From positions 89,010,642-89,074,641 of the forward strand of contig CM049306.1 of the NCBI GenBank assembly GCA_026874595.1: a DNA stretch of 64,000 bases, written 5' to 3'. This DNA is from Sipunculus nudus (lineage: Eukaryota; Annelida; Sipuncula; Golfingiida; Sipunculidae). Below the pieces are notes generated by a model that ran no database searches, was not told the DNA's origin, and saw only the letters and a list, made by a program, of their open reading frames with translations. Positions 54,101 through 64,000 of the stretch are shown piece by piece (positions within the stretch are counted from its first letter, which is position 1; each line of letters starts with the position of its first letter). Both the position numbers and the translations under genes were made by a program.

Positions 54101-55706
54101 TTCTCAAGTGTATTTTCACAATTGATCCTTCAGTGCAGTGCACTGTGAAATATGTGTATTCATTTAAAATAAAATGTCTAACTCATACGAACAACATATG
54201 CTTCTATAAAGAAACTTAACATTTAATATATGTGTGCATGGTGATCTTGCTATATTATTAATTCTTTGAATCAATAAACTAATATAATAATTCTTTTATA
54301 TGATTTAAAATACCCGACTATACATACAGACTATAGCTCTAACATAAGAAAAGCACTCAGCATTTTGATATGTTATATAAGTTTAGTAATCCTATTTTCT
54401 TAATTATGCAATTAGTGAGATCATACTAACGATACTCTGGCAAGGTGCATAAAATCATATAAATAAAATAGTTTGAAAAGTACTCTAAATGAGCATGATA
54501 AAGTACAAATATTTTCTGACAAATTTAAGATGAAAAATTGTCTCACAGAATATTATCCCATGATTAATTTTGGTGTTTACTATCATGTTCTTAATGGGTT
54601 TTAACCTTCATATTATGCAAATGCAATTTGAGATAAAAGTGGTATTAATTATATTCCTGTGTGGCAGAAAATGCCCTGACAGTTGGGATTATAACTGACC
54701 AACAGTTTCTTTGGCCAGTCTGTATATGCCAGTATAATGTGTTCAGTTTCTACAGTTACAAGTAATTTAGACAGTCAAATGATGATCAAGAGCTACAAAA
54801 CTGTATCACTACGATTAACTTGACAGTGACTCATCAATCAGACCCTTCAAAGTCCTTCATGCTTGCAATCTGAAAATGTCTTTGGAAAAAGAAACTGATC
54901 GATCCTAGAAAATAAGCACTGATAATATGACAGCTTTGGTCAGCTGTTTCTCAATATTACTTGTCACAAACTGATGATTCTTTCATTATATAGTGTCTTG
55001 AGTCCAAAATCAGGATTTGGGTACTTATGTAGGTTTGCATTTAAATATATTACACATTTTTCATGTAAATATAAATTAAGCATGTAATTCTCATAATTAT
55101 TTCAATCAATTAAGTATGGTGCTCTGCAGGTAAAGGTCATATCACTCCTTAAAAACAAATTAAATGTAAACCCATTATACCTTCATGTGTGCAAGCACTA
55201 CATAGATAGTGACTTAAAAATAATATAAAGGTTATAATTTAATGTTTTTTCACACTTTAAATGTCCCCCTGCAGATTCCAGCACAAGTATTTGAGTCAAA
55301 TAATACCTAAAGAGTACATTGTACTAAAGTCCAAAACTTGCTAACCATGTCAGTCCTAACTGAGATGCAACTGACCTTTTCAATCTGCCATATTTTGATG
55401 ATTATTAGCAACCATTAATACACATATATACCACTATTAATAAAAGTGACCTATGGGTTGTGATTGCTTAGCTTGAGCTTGTAAGCAGCACTAGTTTGCC
55501 AATCAATTTTTTTAAGAGTTTACCCTTTAATATATATGATTTAATACCCACATGCAGGATCAACATGACACTATGCAAATTCCCACCTTAGTTTTGTATA
55601 TGCATACTTTTAGTTGTGTAGATTGAGACTAAATCCTCATGAGTTCAATTATAGAAAAGTGACCTGTGACTAGACACACCCCAAGTTGACGATCCGTCAA
55701 CAGATC
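51176..55706. other. Intergenic / probable 3' flanks of both genes
   Basis: Very AT-rich and CpG-poor. One minus-strand open frame at 53449-53781 is the only candidate coding segment (see findings). The 3' UTR of CCDC125 should begin below 55707, but I cannot place its polyadenylation site among many TTTATT motifs. Confidence 0.55.
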
Positions 55707-55838
55707 TTAATGCTTCTCTTTATCAAACACCTGGTCTTCACTGGTTCCTGTCAGTTTCTCTTCTAATTCTTTGGTACGACTGGCAAGCATTCGGGCAGCA
55801 AGACGCTGGTGAGTGAGAGCTTCTGTCCGATCACTGAT
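55707..55838 (-). CDS. CCDC125: CCDC125 terminal exon in this gene model
   Basis: Encodes ISDRTEALTHQRLAARMLAS then RTKELEEKLTGTSEDQVFDK and EKH, stop TAA at 55707-55709. The EALTHQR-x9-LA pattern aligns with the last conserved block of CCDC125. Acceptor CATTTGCAG. Human CCDC125 continues for dozens of residues beyond this block. Confidence 0.88.
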   Translation of the reverse strand: MSDRTEALTHQRLAARMLASRTKELEEKLTGTSEDQVFDKEKH

Positions 55839-56953
55839 CTGCAAATGAAATATTATTAAGTTGAAGAATATATTGATATTTATCAACAATATCTTTCCTT
55901 TTTTTTAAATAACATCAGTACATTAAGTTGGAGACATTGTTTGATTTGGAGAGGTCACTTAAAAGGTTGTAAGAATAATTTTATACAAACAAGGGACCCA
56001 TGGGTCACGGCGCTCAGATGAATGTGACAGATATAATTGTATCACCATTGTTGTATGTAGGTCTGTAAGATTTCATTTTGACAGATGTAATTTTTTGTAA
56101 TAATTATATAGTTGAGCAGAAGAGTAATAAGTTTACCCAGGCAAGGTTGTAGGGACCAGACATGGCTGGTCTGGAGGTTCAAAATGTAAATACATTAGAG
56201 CCTCAGAAAAACCTCAATAACTATAATAATTTTTAAGCTTTTACTTTCAAATTTCAGAATTTAACAGATTAAATCTATATATATACCAACTGTGAAAAGT
56301 AAATCAAATGTTCTTACAAGAAAGAAACATGCCAAGGTCAAACTTTGGCAAAATTTAAGGTATCAAATTTATATTCCTGCTAATATTTAAAGATTTTGAT
56401 CTAATTTTTGTATACAATAAAATTTTGATTAACTAAAGTTGTATTACTGAAAAAGTCCCTAGGTTTAACATTTTTGGTCTTAAGTGACCAAATATCTTCC
56501 CTGATTTTTTTACAAAGTCCATTATGTTTGGGCCCATAACTTATTTAAATTATAAAATAAAGACTTAATTTCTGGCATGTACATAGGAATTATATAGAGG
56601 AACATTTATGGTAAATATGAAGAAAAGTGGTTTTGATATTAAGCAGTCCTGAAGTATGAAAATAGATTTTTAATAAAAAATTTGAGGTTTTTCCTTAATA
56701 TCTCGAAGGAACAAAGTCCTATTGACCCAATTTTCGGCATGGTAGGTGATTTTGGGGACATCTGTGTGCCGAATTTCAGATTCATAGGTCCAATGGTGTC
56801 GCAACGTGCCAGTCTTACGGACAGACGGACGGACGACGGACAATGGACCACGACTATAGCTCAGATGACTTATAGTCAGCTGAGCTAAAAATAATAATAA
56901 TAATAATAATAAAATCAAGTTTTTTATTATCATGCTTATTATGATTAACATTG

Positions 56954-56988
<35 letters not shown>

Positions 56989-59900
56989 AATGATAAATTT
57001 AGTTTTATCTTTAATAATAATAACAATAACAAATATTAACTTTTATTTATTTTTATTATGATTTTGTATTCATAATGGTCAAATTCCTTATTTATGATAG
57101 ATACATGATTAATCTTGCAGTCTCTAATATAGTATCTAAAAATGGTACAAAATTTTTTTGATTTATTCAGTACCACTTCCAGCAGAGCCTCTATCAACTT
57201 CCAGTCATTCAGCTCTGAGGATTCTTCTGTCTGTTCAGATGATTCCTGTTCTGTTTTTGTTTTCACCGTGCTGTCTGGAAGGACACCAATAATATATGTT
57301 AACAGTTTACTTCAAATACTTATCACCTACAGCTGTTTTACCTGAAATAATTAATTACCTGATGCTTAAAAAAAGTTCATTGTAAAACATGCATGCCAGC
57401 AATTTAATGTCATAATGTCAGAAGGGAATGGTTGTGTCCAGTTGAATGCAAGGCCCAATAATGATATCAGCATGTGGCTCCCCCTGTTGAATGAGAGGTG
57501 AACTAATCCTTATCACAGACTTTGTAGATTGTGCTAAATAATGTGTACATATCTGGGCCACTGAATATGTAGATAGTGGCGAGAGTTGAGAGATGAGCAA
57601 TACTATAAGAAAGCCCAGAGTAGGCCATTGTGTCTTATAAATACTGAATACACAGTCATAAATATTACAAGTTTACAGGACCAAATTGCATGAACATGTA
57701 GCAGTTCATGTATGCAGTAGTCATCTCATGTTTCAATATTTTTTTGGCAATTTTTTGGTGTCAATACTAAGCTGACCATTTTCTCTATTGTATATCTTAC
57801 TCTTTATATGTATCAGTGTTACATCATGAAATCTTAATTATGATCAGGATTTGCACTGATTTAAAAAGCAACAAACCATCATGCATTTATTGATGTTGAG
57901 GTAAATTAACTTACAAAGAAGGCATATGTTTGCTGTGAAGGGAAAACATTTAAATCAAATGTTGTTTCAGAGCAAAAATTAACAAAACCTTAAACAATGA
58001 CTTAACACCTATATTTATACAATACTGATTTGGTGGGTTGACATAATATTCAATGAAATTTTAAGTTTCGTTCAGATTCTGTCAGTAACACCTGTGCTGT
58101 TTTACCTACCTTCATTAAGCTGTTTGACAAGCCATGCCAGCACACCTCTTGCTTTCTTGCCTTGTTGAGCCTGTGAGGTGCTGGATACCAGTGATGTCAG
58201 CTGCTGCATCAGACCACGATTTCGTGCCAGCTGTTCTTCAAATGCTATTCTGTAAGCATCTGTTGTAACAACAGCTTCTTCTCGTTGGTTTTTTAAATCA
58301 TCTATCTGAAAAAAATTATTTGCAGTTAATTATTTCCATGAAATCTTGAAAACAAAATTGTACACACCGTGACTATAAACTGCTTCAGTTCTACCTGGGT
58401 ATTTCTAAGTTATAGGTAAATGTATAAGGTGACAGATGAAAAGATGTACAAGATTATTCATGAGCACATTAAAAAAGCAAATATTCCAGTGGCAATGTGC
58501 ATGTCTCTTTTGAAATATAACTTATATTAAAACCACTAAATTTTAAGAGTACATTTCAAATTTCATTCAAATTAGTTATTTCTTGCAGTTTACCAGTAAT
58601 GGTACATGACATAGTTACACATTTGTTTCTCTCCAAACTGTACTGTGAATACTGTGATTAGTATATGCAGAAAAAAATATAACAGTAAGTTATCTGAACC
58701 TCTGCCTTCAGGCGGATGAATTCCTTTTTCATGTTGGCAGCAGCTTTGGCACAAGAACATGGCTCTGGACTCTGTTCCCTGCAGTGGCATGCTCCCAACA
58801 CTGCCAGCTGAAAGAAAACAGAGGCAGAAGATTTAAGACTAATACACACATGATAAATATTGATTTAAAACACTCTCCATTTTTAAACTAAATATCAGGA
58901 AAATAGACTCTATTTTGATTCTGTATCACACTGTAATCATAAAACATAGAAGTGATAATAATTTCTTTAAACTCTCCAAAAATGTGACACTGGCATATTT
59001 GGCATTTCTTTATAAATACTATACCCTTGATTGTGACATGTGACTTATGACATCCATGTTTCATTCTGTATGCAAAATGGAAGCCCTCATATATATGAGC
59101 AGATACAAAATTTTTGTGAGGTCAGAATTTCATATGGAAATGAAAATATAACAGAAAGGTACTCCGAGGATAGTCTTAGGGTGTGAATATATCTGCAGAG
59201 AGAGTTTGGTGACCATTAGACATATTTTCCCAAGTAGAAGCCAGAAATGCTCTGGGAATGCCTGCGCCCTCAACCACAAATCATAGAATGGTGCACTGTT
59301 ACACAAAGGTAAGTGGTAAGTCTATAGGTCTTAGACTGAGATTATCAATTAGACATGTCCAGGGCTTCTATTTGCTCACTCACCTCAGCACATGTAAAAG
59401 TGTTGTATTCTGAATCATCAGAGGAATAGGACCGCAGGCTCTCGTACTTCTTCCTCTCTTGGACATCCATTTGAGCGATCAGTTCATCCCGTTCTCGCCT
59501 TAGAGCTGTTCACCAAAAATAGAAGATACAAGAAATATGAATTTTTTTTTTTAATTTCAAATGAAAACTGATAATCTAATATCATTTCACAATGTATCCA
59601 TATGCAATTTCATTTTCCTTTCATCTATCATTTTTATGTCAATGCAATTTGTGTTCCTATTAATATTTTTAATCAAATTAATTATCTTTTTTTTATTTTG
59701 GTACCATAAACCAATTAAATAGGATTTAACTGTTTTGTAAAATATGTTCATGTAAATCATATGAAGCCATTAATTTGATAACAAGTTTATTTGAACTTAA
59801 TTTAATTTAAGCTGTGAATTCTCTCAATTTGGAGAGTTTTTTTACTGAGAAGTTCAGATTAGTTACAGTTTTTTTTCCTTCTATTTTCAAAATTTCCCTT

Positions 59901-62900
59901 CTATTTTAGTGCATTTTGATTTCTTTACATGTTAGGATTAAAGGTCTTTAATCTTAAAATCTATTTGGTCTCTTAATTGAAACATCAGGGTAGAAGTGTT
60001 AGTCAAGATTTCTTCCATTTGGAAGCATTGTATGCTTCACGAATCATTTCATGGTCATTTGTAAAACAGTACAGTGTGCAAAAGCAAACATATGGCATTC
60101 CTTTAGTATAACTAGCTTCTTGCTCTTTACACAAACAGAGATGAACTAATTTGGTACTTTTGACTGTTATTACCAGTTCCCAATGTAGGTACCAGTAATT
60201 TTTATTTCTCAGATGACCACTCACCAAGTCATGTTGAATGGATTTTTTATTTGTTCTGTTTGTTTTTTCTCTGGAATACCCATTATCAATAATAAAGGAT
60301 GTGTCAAGATTTTTTAACAAATTTATAATTGCTTATTGCAAGTACTTATCACTTACTGTGGATGGAAAGTAGAAATCTGAATATCTATTATAATTGTATT
60401 TTTTTGGTGGGGGGGGGGGGGGCGCATCAACAAACCTGCATTCTCAGCCTGCATCTGTCTGATGGTGACGGACTTCTCTTCAATAGCATGCATCAGTGCA
60501 TTATTCTCCTGGCTTGTTCTGACAATTATACGACAGAATATAAATATTAATTACCTAGTTGAGCATGTTAATACCCAGATAAAGAATTACAGATATATCC
60601 AGTCATATGTGATAAACCATATCATTCAAGGTTCATACCACTGCCCAAGGGTAATATGGCTTAATCAATATTGGTTTGATAAAGTGTGCTCATTTCAGCC
60701 CCAATGCTTAGTGTTCTGTGATGCAACACCCCAGAATGAAATTGACAATTTGTGTGACATCACTAAGCTCACTGGCTCACCCAACTGAATGAAACTGACA
60801 ACATAGTTGAACCCTGGATGTGTAATGGTGCTGGCCTGTTCATTTTTGAAGCCTATACAGTTGGTTGTGTTGAAAACATGTGTGCTGTTTAATAAAAATA
60901 TAATTAAACCAGCTGGTTGGGCATTGACTTTGTATTGGCCTTCTGACAGACGTATCATCACAATGTTGCCACCCTCAGGCCAAAGAAAGGCAATATGCAA
61001 CAGGCTGGTGAATAACATATGAACATCATGGGGTATCCTCCGGAAGTTACATTAAGATACAGACTTATCATCCTGTTATGTATTCTCCAATTGAAATGAA
61101 ACTCTGCAGATATATGTACATACTTACACAGATTTACAATTAGATGAGACAGCACAGAAAAATGGAGGAAGTTACCTAGAAAAAAGAAGTAATATGTGTC
61201 AGGTGCTTTTCTGTTTGCACAGTCCCTCTATTGGTCTAGTAGCATTAGGACACCAACTGCTCATGTGAGATTGTGTTATGAATGATACATAGGATCGAGC
61301 AGATGTCAGTTGGGTAAATTTGACATATGGTCCCAATCTGTGTCAGTCCTGGATCCCTTGATCTTGGCCTTGAGTCTCACACATGGTCTCATCTCAGATT
61401 GCCCAGTCTCACCTACATAAGTGGTTGCTAATTAAAAACTCACCTGTTAAATCTTTCCATCCATGTCTGCTGACTGTTCATCAGGCTTCCCTGCTGGTAC
61501 TCCAACTCAAAATGAAGTTTATTGACCTCCTGTAAACATGATACATAAGTTAAGTCAAATGTCCCATAGTCTTGGGATACTTGAATAAATTACACATTAA
61601 TATTCAAGGTAATACTACCTTTATTTGTCAGAGCCATCTGGTGTTCAAGCCTGAAACACTTCTTTTTTCAACTTGCTTGGTAAAATTAAACTAATATTCT
61701 TAATATTTTGCTGCTTGAATGGTTATACCAGACTATACTAGACTGGACACAAATGAGCTTGTCAACAATAAACCCATTCTAGTGCACCCAATCTACATTA
61801 TTTGATTTTGTACTAACTGTAAATGCATGGACTTAAGTGTGACAGATAAATGTATATCTGCACTATCATAGAAAATAAGTTTATAAAATACTAATGTTTC
61901 CTCCAAAGGAGGAAAAAAGATAGACTTATAGGACTTTCTTGCAGGAAACATGTGGGATTTGACATGTGGCAGCCTTACCTCTTGCAGATTTTTATTAAGT
62001 TTGGTGACTTTGGAGGCGGATTCAGTTTGCTCAGTATGTAAATTATATACCTGCAAGCATAACACAAACCAAGAACATTAATTTCATGTGCAACCATAGC
62101 AAACAGAAAACAAGAGGTAATCGGCAAAGTAGAATTTATATCAGATTTATCTGACCAAGTGCCTCGATCTTATCACAAAAGGTTTAAAATACAATCCAGT
62201 TAAAGAAAATTAGTTTTACTGGTGCTGCTTTCTTACTCTAATGTAATCAGCAACTGCAGCTCATGCAATTTTGACCAACCCCCACCCCTCAAATGTCTTA
62301 AAGATACCTGAGAACCATACATTTTTTGGCCATAGGAACAAATATGCAAGGTTCATCCATTAAATAATAATCAATTCAATAAATATAGCAAAAAGGTGAT
62401 AGGAGGACGATTAAAGCAAAACAAGTTTGAACAAATCTTCTTATAATTTACTGTTTTAGTACTAATTTGATGTTATATCATTACAAATAAAAAATTATAT
62501 AAAATGTTTAGGTTAAACTTTGAATTAATTATTGATAACATAGGACTGTAGCTAACTTAAATTATTGTAAATAATATAGCTCTGTCAAAAACAACACATT
62601 ATAATAATTAGTATAATACCCCCATTTAATCAGACAATGTCAACTTTCAAAGAGAATGGAAACTAAAGGGAATAGTTTTTTTCTGGAAACAAAGCTGGAT
62701 TTTCTGGGGGACAGAACTAGTAACTTATTAGATGTAACAACTGAATCAGTTATATTTAATCAATTTTTAATACTACAGTGATTTCAATACAAAGAAAATT
62801 ACTAACTTTAAATCATAATTCTACCCATGTATGGACTGTCTCATCAAAATTACCACAGTTATAAGATCCACATTTACACAGATATATGTGTTGCTACATT

Positions 62901-63661
62901 TTGGCACAATCCTCCTTAGCTTAGCAATGCATCAAGGCTTGGAATCTGGCTAATGATTGAAACCCTGTATGAAACCATTTTAAACCTACCTGTGTTTGAA
63001 GTATTTGGATGGCTTTATATTTAGCATCAAGGTGCTGTTGACAATTGTTTAACTCCTGCCTCAAAGCATCCACTTCCTTTGAAAAAAAATGGACAGATCA
63101 CATGCATTAGGTTCATAACTGGTAATACAGATGTACATATGCAAAGCTCAGTGGTAAGTAACCATTTTTGCAAATCTTGCAATAATAAAATGTTTTCTAA
63201 GGATTTCAAACCTGCATTAATATGGAGCTTTTTTATCCTTGTTTGTTTGTTTTTGTACATCATTTTGTGTAAATATATCAAGATATGCAGTGCCTAATGA
63301 TGAAGTTGAAAAGATTCTTGCATTTTGACTTCAACAGACAATATAAAATAATAATTTATAAATAAAAAATACAGCTCTCTTGTAAATATTTTACATTTGT
63401 ATTAATGTTTTACATTCATATTTATGTTTATTACATTTCATGGGTCTGTTGCTCAGTCAGTCAGGTGCTAACAGCTGCAGGCCCTTGGACAACTGTTAAG
63501 AATAGATGAAGTTACTCTCATATTTTATTACATATAGTATTACAGCAATTGTGTTATACTAATTGTGGGGGGGGGGGGGGGACCTACCTCTTGTGCTCTC
63601 TGCAGTCTACTCAAGAGATCTTGAGTTTGTAGCTCTGGATTTTTACCACTGGACTTGAAAA
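55707..63661 (-). CDS. CCDC125: CCDC125, coiled-coil domain protein 125, 3' ten exons (partial; 5' end beyond window)
   Basis: Ten exons on the minus strand splice into one frame of about 353 codons ending in TAA; human CCDC125 is about 511 residues, so the N-terminal third is outside the window. The protein is mostly heptad-like coiled coil rich in E, Q, K and L. Diagnostic stretches that match vertebrate CCDC125 as I recall it: LAVLGACHCREQSPEPCSCA (exon 58700-58807), TDAYRIAFEEQLARN (58110-58305), and EALTHQRLAARMLASR near the C-terminus. The human protein (also called KENAE) is cytoplasmic and has been linked to control of cell movement. All junctions are GT-AG and phases agree. The frame stops soon after the last coiled coil, so the longer C-terminal tail of the human protein is absent here or replaced by another exon. 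Confidence 0.93.
55988..56887 (-). mobile_element. Modular hairpin-ended element, copy C (single module, 900 bases)
   Basis: Minus-strand copy with both ends: the hairpin and GGAC microsatellite at the right (56887 inward) and AACAAGGGACCCATGGGTC at the left. Only one module is present, which makes it the shortest complete member here. It lies in the last intron of CCDC125. Confidence 0.8.
57174..57274 (-). CDS. CCDC125: CCDC125 exon
   Basis: Completes Asp, then STVKTKTEQESSEQTEESSE (a polar acidic linker) and LNDWKLIEALLEV. Acceptor CCTTCCAG, donor GTACTG after GTG. The donor is placed so that LLEV joins ISDRTEAL in the next exon, matching the spacing in the human protein. Confidence 0.85.
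58110..58305 (-). CDS. CCDC125: CCDC125 exon
   Basis: Encodes 65 residues beginning IDDLKNQREEAVVTTDAYRI and including AFEEQLARNRGLMQQLTSLV; ends QLNE plus one base. It matches the conserved A(F/Y)RIAFE segment of the family. Acceptor TTTTTCAG, donor GTAGGT. Confidence 0.93.
58700..58807 (-). CDS. CCDC125: CCDC125 exon with conserved cysteine motif
   Basis: Encodes LAVLGACHCREQSPEPCSCA then KAAANMKKEFIRLKAE. The four cysteines (ACHC, then CSC) are the most recognisable part of CCDC125. Acceptor TTTCAG; the donor GTTCAG is weak, but only this position keeps phase 0 and joins the heptads to the next exon. Confidence 0.92.
59384..59505 (-). CDS. CCDC125: CCDC125 exon
   Basis: Two bases complete an Ala codon, then LRRERDELIAQMDVQERKKY and ESLRSYSSDDSEYNTFTCAE: the end of a coiled coil followed by a polar serine/acidic linker. 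Acceptor GTGAACAG, donor GTGAGT. Confidence 0.9.
60436..60518 (-). CDS. CCDC125: CCDC125 exon
   Basis: One base completes Arg, then TSQENNALMHAIEEKSVTIR and QMQAENA plus one base. Coiled coil. Acceptor AATTGTCAG, donor GTTTGT (weaker). An intronic poly-C run lies just after it (poly-G on the + strand, 60409-60422). Confidence 0.88.
61444..61529 (-). CDS. CCDC125: CCDC125 exon
   Basis: Encodes EVNKLHFELEYQQGSLMNSQ and QTWMERFN plus two bases of an Arg codon. It corresponds to the human segment with an E-W-x-Q-(K/R)-(Y/F)-(D/N) pattern. Acceptor GTTTACAG, donor GTGAGT. Confidence 0.9.
61979..62050 (-). CDS. CCDC125: CCDC125 exon
   Basis: Encodes 24 residues, VYNLHTEQTESASKVTKLNK and NLQE. Acceptor GCTTGCAG, donor GTAAGG. 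Phase 0 both ends. Confidence 0.88.
62303..62340 (+). mobile_element. Relic end of the nested-element family
   Basis: TACCTGAGAACCATAC then TTTTTTGGCCATAGG resembles the right terminal repeat of the element at 24960-25297. Only this end is recognisable. It lies in a CCDC125 intron. Confidence 0.5.
62990..63076 (-). CDS. CCDC125: CCDC125 exon
   Basis: Encodes 29 residues: EVDALRQELNNCQQHLDAKY then KAIQILQTQ, a clear coiled-coil heptad pattern. Acceptor TTTTCAAAG, donor GTAGGT. Phase 0 both ends. Confidence 0.9.
63588..63661 (-). CDS. CCDC125: CCDC125 exon (most 5' in window)
   Basis: Two bases complete a codon from an upstream exon, then FKSSGKNPELQTQDLLSRLQ and RAQE. Acceptor CTCTTGCAG, donor GTAGGT on the minus strand; a run of C follows the donor in the intron (poly-G on the + strand). 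Confidence 0.85.
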
Positions 63662-64000
63662 CTGCAAGAGCAAAATAAAACTGAACCTTTGTTGCAGACT
63701 ATAAACGTGAACGTAGAGCATCACATAGGCTGTTTCTACTTATATATCAAATGCAGCAATCCTTTTCCATTCACCATTCTGTATTACCAGTACCTTAACT
63801 TGTCCTATGGCAGTACCAGTCCAGTCACTTACATTACAACCTTGATCATAACAATAAATACTTGACTACATGCAAAACTGGCAGTGTGTTGCCTAGGTAA
63901 TGAGGGAGGCACTGGTGTTTAATTCTAACACCACTTTACTCAAATGAGATGTCAATTCAAAAACATGGTATATGTTCACCACAGACTGTTACAATGAACT

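Noticed and set aside
56670-57032. 120-codon minus-strand frame beginning with Leu/Ile runs
   Set aside because: The start is a translated TTA/ATT repeat and the rest is the hairpin-ended element copy C; not a gene.

Overview
This is a eukaryotic nuclear window, AT-rich, intron-rich and packed with microsatellites and short non-autonomous repeats. The protein genes look animal and invertebrate. The repeat landscape (hairpin-ended elements carrying CCGT microsatellites, AGGTCAAAGGTCA-type modules, poly-G tracts inside short inverted-repeat elements) and the strong CpG depletion over gene bodies point to a lophotrochozoan, most likely a bivalve mollusc. That taxonomic call is inference.

Two protein-coding genes are supported. 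(1) SFXN5 (sideroflexin-5, a mitochondrial inner-membrane carrier) on the + strand, complete from start codon to stop in 11 coding exons (24302-48154). All junctions obey GT-AG and keep phase, giving 327 codons. (2) The 3' part of CCDC125 (a coiled-coil protein) on the - strand, 10 exons from 63661 down to the stop at 55707-55709; its 5' exons lie beyond the right edge. The two genes converge tail to tail, with about 7.5 kb between stop codons. One intact tRNA-Thr(UGU) lies antisense inside SFXN5 intron 6.

Layout. 1-24.0 kb: no recognisable protein gene; microsatellites, G/C tracts, short repeats, a tRNA-related SINE-like fragment and many CpGs. 24.0-48.2 kb: SFXN5, whose introns hold several mobile elements (a nested pair at 24.8-25.4 kb, 2-3 kb modular elements in introns 2 and 7, a TA-flanked inverted-repeat element in intron 7, a tandem-module element in intron 8) and a CpG-rich block in intron 6. 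48.2-55.7 kb: the SFXN5 3' region with a degenerate tandem array, another modular element with AGGTCA-like direct repeats, then plain AT-rich sequence. 55.7-64 kb: CCDC125, with a compact modular element in its last intron.

The main oddities are: a tandem array in SFXN5 intron 5 whose first unit is the real exon-5 splice donor, so that the intron carries a ladder of donor-like copies; a nested MITE pair whose target site can be checked against an empty paralogous copy inside this window; a modular element family with conserved ends and one to many internal modules, one copy sitting between inverted repeats; and a CpG-rich island inside an otherwise CpG-poor gene. No operon, CRISPR array or autonomous transposase gene was seen.
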